The notes beneath the pieces are model-generated. The model was not told the DNA's origin and made no database searches. It saw nothing but the letters and a program-made list of their open reading frames with translations. 64,000 bases of DNA from Actinokineospora baliensis (GTDB lineage Bacteria > Actinomycetota > Actinomycetes > Mycobacteriales > Pseudonocardiaceae): positions 6,684,001-6,748,000 of the forward strand of contig NZ_JAFBCK010000001.1 of NCBI RefSeq assembly GCF_016907695.1, in the 5' to 3' direction. Positions within the stretch are counted from its first letter, which is position 1. Each line of letters begins with the position of its first letter. This document shows, piece by piece, positions 1 to 11,285 of this stretch. Made by a program: the position numbers and the translations under genes.

Positions 1-1
1 T

Positions 2-355
2 CCCCTGCTCACCATCCCCGCCTCGGACACCGACGGGCTCGCCATGGACGTGAGCCTCAAGTGCGGGGAGCAACTGGGCCCCGGCTACCGGTGGGGCCTG
101 CGGCACATCGTCGCCAACCACGCGAGGCTGCTTGCCCCGACGGACTGGGCCGACCTCCAGCGATGCGTGGAACTATTGGCGACGAACTGGGACGGGGCAT
201 TGGACTCCGGCACCCAGATCCTGCTCCACCGCACCGCCCGCGACGGCATCGTCTGGCAGATGTGGGTCTGGGACACCTCGTCCCAACGCGGAGTCGCCAC
301 GATCTTCGCCACCGACGCCCAACACTCCGACCGCCCCTGGGACAGTTGCCTCTAA
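2..355 (+). CDS. Hypothetical protein, 5'-truncated by the window edge
   Basis: The reading frame is open from the first bases of the window, so the start is probably outside. An internal ATG at 44 would give 103 residues, but the frame upstream of it is also open. The visible 117 residues are soluble in character, Trp-rich (MWVWDT near the C-terminus), with no signal peptide, membrane segment or motif I recognise. The gene stops 10 bases before the stop of the convergent lipoprotein gene. Function unknown. Confidence 0.55.
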   Translation, partial: PLLTIPASDTDGLAMDVSLKCGEQLGPGYRWGLRHIVANHARLLAPTDWADLQRCVELLATNWDGALDSGTQILLHRTARDGIVWQMWVWDTSSQRGVATIFATDAQHSDRPWDSCL

Positions 356-365
356 CCCCCCTCAC

Positions 366-914
366 CTACGGCAACCGAGCCTCAACCCTCTCCGCCGCCC
401 CCATCGCCACTCCACACAACCCCGCCGAATCCCCACCAATAGCCCGAACATCCACCCGCGACGACACCGTCACCTCTAGCGCGACGATGCACCCCGAGTC
501 CGAGTCACCCAGGGCTTTGACGCCGTTGTGCTTGCCTATCCGCACGGGAGACTTCTCCTGGCTGGTGACCAGGTCGCCGACCGCGAGTTCCTTGAAGAAG
601 GTCACGCTGATCGAGTAGCTGTCGGCGATGACGGGCTTCTCGACCCGCCACAGGCACGAACTCCTGCTCGCCGTATCAGTGGCCTTGCCCTCGTCTGTGA
701 TCCCCAGGGCCTGGGCATCCGAGCCCGACAGCAATGCACACGCCTTGATCACGTCCGGCTGCGGAGTGCTCGGGTCACCGGACACGGTAGGCCGGGAGGT
801 GGAGGTCGACGCCTCGATTGCGGTCCCCGGCGTGTTAGCGGTACACCCGGCCGCCAGAATCACCGCGCCCGACACCCAACCAAGCCACAAACGCCTCAAC
901 CGATACCCCGTCAC
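366..914 (-). CDS. DUF3558-type lipoprotein
   Basis: A 182-residue secreted lipoprotein. The N-terminus has two arginines, a hydrophobic stretch and a lipobox ending LAAGC near residue 23. A Ser/Thr/Pro-rich linker follows, then a domain with spaced cysteines (KACALL, SSCLW, SGCIV, GLCGV). This matches the DUF3558 family, which is expanded in Pseudonocardiales and has no assigned biochemical role. The ATG overlaps the stop of the upstream 128-residue gene by four bases (ATGA), so the two are probably translated as a unit. DUF3558 genes often sit beside a small helical partner, as here. Family call is from memory of the pattern. Confidence 0.7.
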   Translation of the reverse strand: MTGYRLRRLWLGWVSGAVILAAGCTANTPGTAIEASTSTSRPTVSGDPSTPQPDVIKACALLSGSDAQALGITDEGKATDTASRSSCLWRVEKPVIADSYSISVTFFKELAVGDLVTSQEKSPVRIGKHNGVKALGDSDSGCIVALEVTVSSRVDVRAIGGDSAGLCGVAMGAAERVEARLP

Positions 915-1297
915 CCATCCCCCAGCCTGCGCGCGGACTGCTCGTCTGATGCCTCATAGCTTGCCATCGCCTGGAGAATGGCCTGCTCGGCGTCGAGCAA
1001 CGACTCCCTCAGCTTCAGCACTTGGGTCAAGAAACCCTGGTCATCGCTGGCGACCTTCTGGAGGTAGGGCTTCATCACCTGGGCGTTGGCCGAGGTGCCC
1101 AGCTTCGCCTCCTGGCGCAGGAGCTCCAGGTTGACGCGCTCGCTGTCGATCCACGCCACCAGTTCACGGATAGGCTTCAGCAGGGCCTGGCCGCCGTGGT
1201 TGTTGACGGCGAAGGAGCCCTGGGCGGCAAGCGCCGCGAAGGCGGCCATGCTCGCCCCGATCACAGGGAGGGCTTCCGGCGGAGGCGACTCACTCAC
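911..1297 (-). CDS. Small helical hypothetical protein paired with the DUF3558 lipoprotein
   Basis: About 128 residues from a GTG at 1297. The frame runs upstream to 1378, but valines between there and 1297 are GTC/GTT codons that cannot start, and the encoded residues look non-native. The product is largely helical and Ala/Leu/Gln-rich with no signal peptide; the central segment around LVAWIDSERVNLELLRQ and the C-terminal half suggest a helical bundle like small WXG100/PE-type proteins, without a clear WXG motif. It overlaps the lipoprotein gene by ATGA. Function unknown; likely works with its partner at the cell surface. Confidence 0.6.
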   Translation of the reverse strand: MSESPPPEALPVIGASMAAFAALAAQGSFAVNNHGGQALLKPIRELVAWIDSERVNLELLRQEAKLGTSANAQVMKPYLQKVASDDQGFLTQVLKLRESLLDAEQAILQAMASYEASDEQSARRLGDG

Positions 1298-1421
1298 GGC
1301 AACGACCGTAACCAGGTTGCCCCAGTCACATCGCGCGAACGAGCCCGGATACTCCGAACGTGGAGACCGGCAACACAAATGGGGTGTCGGGAGGTGAGGG
1401 GGCGTGCTGTACTAGCGCCAC

Positions 1422-1979
1422 ATGGAAGACAAGATGATGATTCGCCTCTCGAAGAGGCTTTCGAAGGTTCTCCGGCACGATCCCGGCAGTATCGGTGTCA
1501 CCCTCGACCCAGCCGGTTGGATCGCCGTTGATGAGCTGCTCAAGGCTCTGGCCGAGCACGGCACCAGGATGTCCCGGGCGACGCTGGAGCGAGTGGTGGC
1601 TGAGAACAACAAGTCCCGCTTCGCGTTCGACGACACCGGCTCCCGCATCCGCGCCAGTCAGGGGCACACCGTCGCGGTTGAGCTTGGGTTGCCTGAGGCG
1701 ACTCCTCCCCCGGTGCTCTACCACGGCACCGTCGCCGCGGCTTTGGGCGGGATCCGGGCTGAGGGGTTGCGGCCGATGAAGCGGCACCACGTGCACCTGT
1801 CCGCCAATGTCGAGACGGCCATGAATGTGGGGGCGCGGCGGGGGAAGCCGGTGGTGCTCGGGGTTGACGCGGCGGGGATGGGTGCGGCGGGGTACGTGTT
1901 CCTCATCAGTGCCAACGGCGTGTGGTTGACCGAGCGGGTGCCGGTGGAGTACCTCGACCTACCTGGAGCTGCCGGGTAG
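1422..1979 (+). CDS. kptA: RNA 2'-phosphotransferase (KptA/Tpt1 family)
   Basis: A 185-residue KptA/Tpt1 enzyme. The family transfers an internal RNA 2'-phosphate to NAD+, giving ADP-ribose 1'',2''-cyclic phosphate, a step of eukaryotic tRNA splicing whose bacterial role is unclear. Hallmarks are in order: SKVLRHDP near residue 14 (catalytic Arg-His), the NKSRF arginine motif near residue 64, LYHGT near 100, and the GLRPM...HVHLS segment (residues 116-128) of the NAD-binding ADP-ribosyltransferase fold. Length is normal. The ATG at 1422 begins MEDKMMIRLSKRLSK. soxR follows 10 bases downstream in the same direction, so the two may be co-transcribed, although no functional link is obvious. Confidence 0.93.
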   Translation: MEDKMMIRLSKRLSKVLRHDPGSIGVTLDPAGWIAVDELLKALAEHGTRMSRATLERVVAENNKSRFAFDDTGSRIRASQGHTVAVELGLPEATPPPVLYHGTVAAALGGIRAEGLRPMKRHHVHLSANVETAMNVGARRGKPVVLGVDAAGMGAAGYVFLISANGVWLTERVPVEYLDLPGAAG

Positions 1980-1989
1980 TGTCGACGGG

Positions 1990-2454
1990 GTGTCCACACT
2001 GCCCGAGTCACTGACCATCGGCGAGGTCGCCGAGCGCAGCGGGGTCCCGCACACGGCGCTGCGGTTCTACGAGGAGCGGGGGCTGATCTTCGCCGAGCGG
2101 ACCGCGGGCAACCAGCGGCGGTACCCGCGCGCCGTCCTGCGCAGGCTGGCGTTCATCCGCACCGCGCAGCGGGTCGGGCTGAGCCTGGAGGAGATCCACG
2201 ACGCGCTGGACACGTTGCCGGAGCGGCGGACGCCGACGAAGGTGGACTGGGCGCGGCTGTCGAAGTCGTGGCGCAGCGAACTGGAGGCGCGGATCGACTC
2301 GCTGCAGCGGCTGCGCGACAACCTCACCTCGTGCGTGGGCTGCGGCTGCCTGTCGCTCAAGTCGTGCCACCTGGTCAACACCGACGACCGCTTGGCGGCC
2401 TTCGGACCCGGCGCGCCGAGGTTGAAGGCCGCCAGTGAAGGCGGAATAGACTAG
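1990..2454 (+). CDS. soxR: Redox-sensitive transcriptional activator SoxR (MerR family)
   Basis: A 154-residue MerR-family regulator. The N-terminal winged helix-turn-helix (residues 8-76) contains RFYEERGL, a dimerisation helix follows, then a cysteine cluster C115-x2-C118-x-C120-x5-C126 that is the [2Fe-2S] ligand signature of SoxR. SoxR is activated by redox-cycling compounds; in actinomycetes it usually controls a small set of oxidoreductase and efflux genes instead of soxS. It starts with GTG 10 bases after kptA. The last bases overlap the stop of the convergent small membrane gene of the his operon. No target promoter with a MerR-type spacer was identified nearby. Confidence 0.93.
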   Translation: MSTLPESLTIGEVAERSGVPHTALRFYEERGLIFAERTAGNQRRYPRAVLRRLAFIRTAQRVGLSLEEIHDALDTLPERRTPTKVDWARLSKSWRSELEARIDSLQRLRDNLTSCVGCGCLSLKSCHLVNTDDRLAAFGPGAPRLKAASEGGID

Positions 2455-2605
2455 TACCAGGCGATGGCCCCGCCGAGGGCCAATAGCGCCAGGACCGCCA
2501 GCACCGCGGCGGCCGCCCGGGAGTTGTTCTTCCAGGTCGTGTAGACGCCGCCGACGAGGATGCCCGCCAGGGCGATGAGGGCCACGACCACCACTTCGCG
2601 CGGCA

Positions 2606-2606
<1 letters not shown>
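2451..2606 (-). CDS. Small membrane protein at the end of the his operon (51 aa)
   Basis: A 51-residue protein read from a GTG at 2604-2606 that shares its G with the hisB stop (TAGTG), so it must be translationally coupled to hisB. It has two hydrophobic helices (about residues 5-20 and 33-50) around a short polar loop YTTWKNNSR: a two-helix inner-membrane protein. Short membrane ORFs at this place after hisB occur in other actinobacteria, but I know of no function. The stop overlaps the soxR stop on the other strand. Clean coding sense, coupling and hydrophobic pattern make it convincing despite its size. Confidence 0.75.
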
Positions 2607-5627
<3,021 letters not shown>

Positions 5628-5628
5628 G

Positions 5629-5651
5629 GGGTCCTTCCATCGACGGGACCC
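5629..5651 (-). promoter_or_regulatory. Hairpin over the hisD ribosome-binding site
   Basis: Perfect 6-bp inverted repeat GGGTCC/GGACCC with an 11-base loop, directly in front of the hisD ATG. The Shine-Dalgarno GGAAGGA spans loop and downstream arm, so the stem could reduce hisD translation. Just upstream on the same strand is an AT-rich CATATTCT that could be the -10 of the his promoter. No His-codon leader peptide or T-box was seen. The regulatory role is inference. Confidence 0.35.
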
Positions 5652-5699
5652 ATCAAGAATATGCGCTCCCGGTATCCGCGGGGACTTCGGTACCGCAGG

Positions 5700-6881
5700 T
5701 CACAGCCTCGCGACGGCGTCCACCGTGCGGTCGACCTGCCCGTCGGCGACGAAGTAGTGCGGTGAGGCGCGAACGACCTGCTCAAGGCCGCGCCGGGTCA
5801 TGTCGTAGCGCGTGGAGGTCACCCGGCTGACGGTCACGGTGACGTCGCGCTCGGCGAGGGCGGCCTTGACCGCGTCAGGGGCCACGCCGTCGACGGTGAA
5901 GCTGACGATGCCCGCCGGGCTGGTGCCGAGGTCGTGCACGGTGACCCTGGGCAGGGCGGCCAGGCCGGTGCGGAGCCGGTCGGCGCGGGCGGTGACGGTC
6001 GCGGCGATGCGGTCGAGCCCCAGGTCGAGCGCGTAGCGGAGGGCGGCGAGCAGGCCGAGCCGCTCGGCGACCGAGTTCTCCCACAGCTCGAACACCCGGG
6101 CGTCGGCGCGGACGGTGATCTCGTCCGGGGCGGTCCAGGTGGCGCCTTGCAGGTCGATGAGCCGGGGCTCGAGCCGGTCGAGGACCGATCGGCGGACGGC
6201 GAGCAGGCCGGTGCCGCGGGGGCCGCGCAGCCACTTGCGGCCGGTGCCGGTGATCATGTCGGCGCCGGTGCCCGCGAAGGTGACCGGCATCTGCCCGATC
6301 GACTGGCAGGCGTCGAGCAGGACCAGGGCCCCGGCGTCCTTGGCGACGGCGGCGGCGTCCGCGACCGGGCTGACCAGGCCGCCGTTGGTGGGCACGTGCA
6401 CCAGGGAGACGAGCTTGACCCGCTCGTCGAGGGTGTCGCGCAGGGCGTGGAGGTCGATGCGGCCGTCGGCTCCGGAGGGCACCAGCTCGACGGTCGCGCC
6501 CGCCCGCTTGGCCAGGTTGAGCAGGGCGATGGCGTTGCCGCCGTACTCGACCTCGGTGGTGAGGATCCGGTCGCCCGCGGCGAGCGGCACCGCGTCGAGC
6601 AGGGCCAGCCAGGACCGGCTGGCGCTGTCGGTGAAGGCGACCTCGTCGGGGGCGCACCCGAAGAGCTCGGCGGCGAGCCCGTAGCCCGCCTCGAACTCGT
6701 CCAGCCGCTCGGCGAAGGCGCGGTAGCCGCCGACCTCGGCCTCGCGGCGCAGGTGGGCGACCACCTCGTCCACCACCGGTCGCGGCGGGAGCGACGAGCC
6801 CGCGCTGTCGAGGAAGACCTGGTTGATGGCGGCGGGGGTGTCCGCCTGCGCCAGTTCGACCGGGATCAGTTCGGCGTCCAC
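5700..6881 (-). CDS. Class V PLP-dependent aminotransferase / desulfurase-like
   Basis: About 393 residues of the class V (NifS-like) aminotransferase fold. It has the FLDSAGSSLPP start, EVEYGGNAIALLNLAKR, the LLDACQSIGQMPV segment with the PLP-binding Asp, and the Schiff-base lysine in TGTGRKWLRGPRGTG around residue 215. A typical cysteine-desulfurase active-site cysteine loop is not evident, so an aminotransferase, epimerase or lyase is possible. Start is uncertain: GTG at 6899, 6896 or 6881 are in frame; 6881 is preferred because it keeps overlap with the upstream gene to 16 bases and follows GGAAC. The overlap suggests co-expression with the binding lipoprotein. Substrate unknown. Confidence 0.8.
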   Translation of the reverse strand: MDAELIPVELAQADTPAAINQVFLDSAGSSLPPRPVVDEVVAHLRREAEVGGYRAFAERLDEFEAGYGLAAELFGCAPDEVAFTDSASRSWLALLDAVPLAAGDRILTTEVEYGGNAIALLNLAKRAGATVELVPSGADGRIDLHALRDTLDERVKLVSLVHVPTNGGLVSPVADAAAVAKDAGALVLLDACQSIGQMPVTFAGTGADMITGTGRKWLRGPRGTGLLAVRRSVLDRLEPRLIDLQGATWTAPDEITVRADARVFELWENSVAERLGLLAALRYALDLGLDRIAATVTARADRLRTGLAALPRVTVHDLGTSPAGIVSFTVDGVAPDAVKAALAERDVTVTVSRVTSTRYDMTRRGLEQVVRASPHYFVADGQVDRTVDAVARL

Positions 6882-8371
6882 GCTTGCAGGTTCCACCACG
6901 GCCCCCAGGTGTAGTCAGCGCCGGTGGCGTCCACCACCGACGTGTAACCGGTCCAGTTGTCGCGCAGTACGTAGGTGTGGGTCGGTACTGCCAAGACAAC
7001 CATGGTTGGCGTAGTGGCGTAAGCACGCTGAAGGGCGCGGAACGCGACCGCGCGCTGTGCCGGGTCCGTAGTGGCGCGCGCGGCATCCAACGCTGCTGCG
7101 GCTTCTCCGCCCGCGGGGTGCAGCAGCGGGAAGAGGGCGGCATCGGGGTCGAACGGGTCGCCGTAAGAGATCAGGCCGGGTGAGCCCTTGGCGGCAGGGT
7201 CCGCGGTGGCCTTGATGCCAAGAGCCGCGGCAGCCTTGGTCAACGCCGATGCCAGCTCACGGTCGATCACGTCGGACATCGAGTAGGCCAAGGTGAACTC
7301 GGCCCTCTCCCCCGCCTTGACTCTTATGCCGTCCGCACCAGGAACCCATCCAGCGGCGTCCAGGACGCTCTTAGCCCGAGCGAGGTCATGGTCGATGTGC
7401 GCGCCAGGCTCGATGAACTCGGCCAACACCGGCGGCACCGGTAGCGACAACGGTGTGCCCTTACCGACGAGAGCCTCGTCGACGATCTGCTGCCGATCGA
7501 CCGCGAGGTTAAGAGCCAGCCGCACAGCCGGGTCGGCGGTCACACCCTTGTCGTCGAACGCGACCGCGCGAACATCCGCGCTGCGCTGCTCAACGACGGT
7601 AAGCCCATTGGCCTGACGGAACTCCTGAGTCAACCGCGCCGGTAGCTCCACCCCGTCAAGCTTGCCGTCACGCATGCGCTCGGCGCGGGACTCGTCTTCT
7701 TGGATGAACTCGATCGTCACGTTCGTAATGGCAGGCCTGCCGCCGTAGTAGGCCTTGTTCGCGGTCAGAGTCAGCCGTGCACCCGACTGCCAGTCGACGA
7801 GTTGGTAGGGGCCGGTGCCGATGGGCTTGGTTGCTGTGCTGGTCGGTGCTGGGATGCCCATGACGAGTAGGTCCAGGAAACCGGCGTAAGGCTGGGTGAG
7901 GTCGAACCGCACGGTGCGCGGGTCAACCACGTTGACCTTGTCGACCATCCAGAAGCGGCTCCGCAGATCGCTACCCGGGTCAATCACGCGCCTATAGACC
8001 GCAGCCACAGCCGCTGCGTCGAGCGCGGCACCATCGGTGAAGGAGACGTCATCGCGCAGCCGCACCGTCCACGACCTGCCGTCCGCGCTCGGCTCAGGCA
8101 GCACAGCCGCCAACGCGGGCCGCACCGTGCCACTAGGCGTGTGCTCCACAAGCCCGTCGAAGATCTTCGCCGCGCCATAGAGGGCGTAACCGGCCGCCGG
8201 ATCCAGCGACTTCGGCTCGTGCGCCACCCCGATCACCAGCGAAGTCCCCGCCGGATCCCCTGATGCGGGCGGAGCGGGATCGGGGGTGCAGGCCACCACA
8301 CCGGTGGCAAGTGCCCCGGCGACGATGACGAGACCCACTCGGCGAGGCAGGATCGACACAGGCACCGACAC
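6866..8371 (-). CDS. ABC transporter substrate-binding lipoprotein (family 5)
   Basis: A 501-residue extracellular solute-binding protein of the oligopeptide/nickel type (SBP_bac_5). The N-terminus has a twin-arginine-like PRRVG start, a hydrophobic helix and the lipobox GVVAC near residue 28. After it come EPKSLDPAAGYAL, AKIFDGLVEH and SFTDGAALDA, typical of the family, with GTGPYQLVDW in the middle. No permease or ATPase genes adjoin it, so it is an orphan binding protein or serves a transporter encoded elsewhere. GTG start at 8371, with only 23 bases to the divergent nitrilase-family start. It overlaps the aminotransferase gene downstream; a shared substrate is speculation. Confidence 0.88.
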   Translation of the reverse strand: MSVPVSILPRRVGLVIVAGALATGVVACTPDPAPPASGDPAGTSLVIGVAHEPKSLDPAAGYALYGAAKIFDGLVEHTPSGTVRPALAAVLPEPSADGRSWTVRLRDDVSFTDGAALDAAAVAAVYRRVIDPGSDLRSRFWMVDKVNVVDPRTVRFDLTQPYAGFLDLLVMGIPAPTSTATKPIGTGPYQLVDWQSGARLTLTANKAYYGGRPAITNVTIEFIQEDESRAERMRDGKLDGVELPARLTQEFRQANGLTVVEQRSADVRAVAFDDKGVTADPAVRLALNLAVDRQQIVDEALVGKGTPLSLPVPPVLAEFIEPGAHIDHDLARAKSVLDAAGWVPGADGIRVKAGERAEFTLAYSMSDVIDRELASALTKAAAALGIKATADPAAKGSPGLISYGDPFDPDAALFPLLHPAGGEAAAALDAARATTDPAQRAVAFRALQRAYATTPTMVVLAVPTHTYVLRDNWTGYTSVVDATGADYTWGPWWNLQAWTPN

Positions 8372-8394
8372 TAGTCCACCCCGAGGGAGCCCCC

Positions 8395-9174
8395 GTGCGC
8401 GTAGCGCTGTGCCAGATCAGCTCGACCCCCGACCCGGCGGCCAACCTCGACCAGGTCCGCACCCAGGTCGCCGCGGCGGCCGCCCGGGGCGCCCGCGTCG
8501 TCCTGTTCCCCGAGGCGACGATGGTCAACTTCGCGGTGCCGCTGGCCCCGGTCGCCGAACCCCTGGACGGCCCCTGGGCCACCGCCGTCCGCCAGATCGC
8601 CGACGAGGCGGGCGTGGTCGTCGTGGCGGGCATGTTCACCCCGTCCCCCGACGGCCGGGTGTTCAACACCCTGCTGGCCACCGGCCAGGGCCACCACCTC
8701 GGCTACGACAAGATCCACCTCTTCGACGCCTTCGGCTTCCAGGAATCCCGCACCGTCGCCCCCGGCACCGACGTCGTCACCTTCGACCTCGACGGCACCA
8801 CCTTCGGCCTGGCCACCTGCTACGACATCCGCTTCCCCGAACTCTTCCGCGCCCTGGCCGACAAGGGCGCCACCGCGACGTTGCTGGGCGCCTCGTGGGG
8901 GGCCGGACCGGGCAAGCGGGAGCAGTGGGAGCTGCTGGTCCGCGCCCGCGCCCTGGACTCCACCTCCTGGCTCCTGGCAGCCGGACAGGCGGATCCGGGA
9001 CAGGTGGAGGGAACCGCCCCCCTCGGCATCGGCTACAGCACCGTGGCCAACCCCCGAGGCGAGATCACCGACCAACTCACCGGCGACACCGGAGTGATCC
9101 TGGTCGACATAGACCCAGCCGAAGCCACCACCACCCGAGCCGCCATCCCCGTCCTGGCCAACCGCCGCCTCTGA
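8395..9174 (+). CDS. Carbon-nitrogen hydrolase (nitrilase superfamily)
   Basis: A 259-residue nitrilase-fold amidohydrolase. The catalytic triad is clear: Glu in LFPEAT near residue 41, Lys in YDKIHLF near 104 and Cys in LATCYDIRFPE near 142. The length and YDIRFPE context resemble Nit1/Nit2-like omega-amidases (for example alpha-ketoglutaramate or deaminated-glutathione repair amidases) rather than true nitrilases; substrate cannot be fixed from sequence. The GTG start has GAGGGAG eight bases upstream. It is divergent from the solute-binding lipoprotein with overlapping promoter space and convergent with an unknown lipoprotein gene 5 bases downstream. Confidence 0.88.
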   Translation: MRVALCQISSTPDPAANLDQVRTQVAAAAARGARVVLFPEATMVNFAVPLAPVAEPLDGPWATAVRQIADEAGVVVVAGMFTPSPDGRVFNTLLATGQGHHLGYDKIHLFDAFGFQESRTVAPGTDVVTFDLDGTTFGLATCYDIRFPELFRALADKGATATLLGASWGAGPGKREQWELLVRARALDSTSWLLAAGQADPGQVEGTAPLGIGYSTVANPRGEITDQLTGDTGVILVDIDPAEATTTRAAIPVLANRRL

Positions 9175-9179
9175 CCCGG

Positions 9180-10259
9180 CTAGGCCGGGAGTCCAACCCT
9201 CTCGGCCAGCATCGGGGTCCAGTGCCGGTAGACACCTCCGCCCAGCTCGATGGGCGGGGCTCCAGCGTCGGCGGGCTTGAGCACCGCCCTCCCATCGGCG
9301 AACGCGCGCAGAGTCGCCCCGGAGGGGAGAACCCTCGCGGCCCGGTCACTGTCAGCTGTGCGGACCTGCCAACTCTCGCCGCCGAGGGTGAGCACCCGCG
9401 GATCGCTCTCGCCCTCGCACCTGGCCGTCAGGACGAGAACCACCAGCTCGTCGCCGTTCCACCACACATCCGCGACTCCGGTGTGCCCGGGATCGATCTC
9501 CGGCAACCCCGGGATCGCCCGCGCGGACCCGGTGTCGATGTCGAGCACGGTCGGATGGCTGCTGCTGTCATCGCACCCCCATTGCGCCCCGTCGTTGAAC
9601 GCGACCAAGTCCTTTGCCTCGTTGACACTGATGTCACTGAACGGCATGGTCCCCGCACTCTCGTAGCGCCACGCGGTTCTTCCGTCCTCGCCGAACCCAA
9701 CAGCGACGTCGGGCCCGCCTTGGGACCCGGGCGCGGGCGAGTACTTGACGACCGTCGTGTGCTCGGTCGCCGCGATGACCTCGGGCGGGAACAAGCGCTC
9801 GATCTCCTCCGGCGTCCAGTGCGGCAAATCCGCCGGGTAGTCCAACGAGACCGGCATGGTGCCCCGCTCCACGAGGTCACGCACGCCGTACCTGTGCACG
9901 ACCCGACTGCTGATGGTGCGCACCTCGTCCCCGGTGAGCGCGGCGCCCGCACAGCCCGGACAGGGAACACGGCGGAGGTCCCCGCTCTCCGGCTGCCACG
10001 AGACCAGCTCAGCGACAGCCGGAACCTCGGGATCAGGGGCAACGACACCCACGGCCACCCGCCCGTCCGTCGACCACGCGAACCCACCCATCGGCATACC
10101 CCCGAGTGGACGCTCGCCCCGCTCATCAAGCCCGAAGGCAACATCACCCCGCACCCACACGACCGGATGAACCCGCAACGGCCCTGGCTCGGGCTGCCGC
10201 ACCACACCCGAACAGGAAGCGGTCATCAACGCCAAGGCGAACCCCACGCTCCTCAGCAC
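9180..10259 (-). CDS. Probable secreted lipoprotein of unknown function
   Basis: 359 residues with a short hydrophobic N-terminus ending TASC near residue 16, a near-consensus lipobox. The rest is beta-rich and Trp/Gly/Asp-rich with repeated Trp-Asp/Trp-Ser-like turns (FAWSTDGRVAVG, VADVWWNGDELVV), suggesting a propeller-like fold; several cysteines (PCPGCAG, GCDDSS, TARCEG) could form disulfides. It starts with GTG in the 7-base overlap GTGCTGA with the upstream gene, so the two are translationally coupled. No family recognised. Confidence 0.65.
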   Translation of the reverse strand: MLRSVGFALALMTASCSGVVRQPEPGPLRVHPVVWVRGDVAFGLDERGERPLGGMPMGGFAWSTDGRVAVGVVAPDPEVPAVAELVSWQPESGDLRRVPCPGCAGAALTGDEVRTISSRVVHRYGVRDLVERGTMPVSLDYPADLPHWTPEEIERLFPPEVIAATEHTTVVKYSPAPGSQGGPDVAVGFGEDGRTAWRYESAGTMPFSDISVNEAKDLVAFNDGAQWGCDDSSSHPTVLDIDTGSARAIPGLPEIDPGHTGVADVWWNGDELVVLVLTARCEGESDPRVLTLGGESWQVRTADSDRAARVLPSGATLRAFADGRAVLKPADAGAPPIELGGGVYRHWTPMLAERVGLPA

Positions 10260-11161
10260 AACGAATCCTCCGCCACAGCCTGCGGGTTCGGCAGCTCACA
10301 AAGGGAGTAGTCGTTGTCGAGCTGGTGCACGTGCTGGTAGCTCAGCAACCCCGACGCCGTCTTGCTGGGCCCGGCGACAGCAAACGGTTTGCCCCCATCG
10401 TCGATCGTCTGGTGACGGGTTTCCCCGCCGATCTGGTAGGTGACGGTGAGGTCGAACCGGAAGAGGTCCCGCTGCGACCGTGCACGGAGGACGATCACCT
10501 GCTGCTCGTTGTCCTTCAACGAGATGGTGTTCGCGTCGAAGTAGGGCGTGCCCCCCTTCTTGTCGAACGGGTTGTCCCCCACCACCAACCGGAGGACCGG
10601 ACGCGGCTCGTCGAGGTCCACCAACATCCGCAGGGCCGCGTCACCTCCCTGGGCGGGCATGAGCAGGAGGGTGCCTGCGGGCGGTGGCTCTCGGCTCACA
10701 ATGCGCGGAGCCACGTCCACCACGCGGATCAGCTGGTTGCGCCTGCCTTCGAGCGTGATCCGGAGTGTCAGGTTCCAGATCTGCACACCACCCAGGTCCC
10801 GTACGTCCGCCAAGAACCGGGTATCGGTCGGCACGTTGGGCTGGTCGAGGCGAGCGCGCATGCTCCCGTCGAGCTCGACCCCCGCCGGGGTCGCCATCGT
10901 CGCCCCCTCGTCATCCAGGTGGACTTGGTCGACGACCGCACGGATCTCGGTGCCTGTCCGGAACTCGTCGAGCTGCTCGGGAGCTCCGGCGACCTGGATG
11001 GCGTAGTGCACCACAACTGCCGTGGCCGCCGACACCACTATGGTGAGGACGATGTTCAGGGGCTTGGTGAACCACTTCCGCCAAGACTTGACCGGGCCTG
11101 CCTGCTCGACGCCGGGATCTGGCCGCGTCCTCCCCACGACTCGCACAGGTCGGCTCCGCAT
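10253..11161 (-). CDS. Single-pass membrane protein of unknown function
   Basis: 302 residues. A basic N-terminal cytoplasmic segment (MRSRPVRVVGRTR) is followed by one membrane helix (about residues 33-57) and a long extracytoplasmic beta-rich domain. Two cysteines lie at the very C-terminus (SLCELPN and a terminal SLC). The ATG at 11161 has GGAAGGA six bases upstream. It overlaps the downstream lipoprotein gene by GTGCTGA, so the two products may form a surface complex. No homologous family recognised. Confidence 0.65.
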   Translation of the reverse strand: MRSRPVRVVGRTRPDPGVEQAGPVKSWRKWFTKPLNIVLTIVVSAATAVVVHYAIQVAGAPEQLDEFRTGTEIRAVVDQVHLDDEGATMATPAGVELDGSMRARLDQPNVPTDTRFLADVRDLGGVQIWNLTLRITLEGRRNQLIRVVDVAPRIVSREPPPAGTLLLMPAQGGDAALRMLVDLDEPRPVLRLVVGDNPFDKKGGTPYFDANTISLKDNEQQVIVLRARSQRDLFRFDLTVTYQIGGETRHQTIDDGGKPFAVAGPSKTASGLLSYQHVHQLDNDYSLCELPNPQAVAEDSLC

Positions 11162-11285
11162 ATCGATCCTTCCGCCAGTGACCGGGGATCGATACCGTAG
11201 ACCGTACGGCCAGCGCCTACGGCTCCCTTGCCAAGCAGCCGCCGCATTCTCGCCACCACCACCAGACCCGCTAACAGGACACGAC
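11162..11285. other. Intergenic gap with short inverted repeat
   Basis: 124 bases between the nadC stop and the membrane-protein start. It holds ATCGATCC and GGATCGAT separated by 16 bases (11163-11194), overlapping the ribosome-binding site of the downstream gene. It could be an operator or a coincidental palindrome. Nothing else is evident. Confidence 0.3.

Noticed and set aside
11056..11262. 68-codon minus-strand ORF (begins MVVARMRRLLGKG) across the nadC-downstream gap
   Set aside because: Overlaps the well-supported membrane-protein gene in another frame and lacks a ribosome-binding site.
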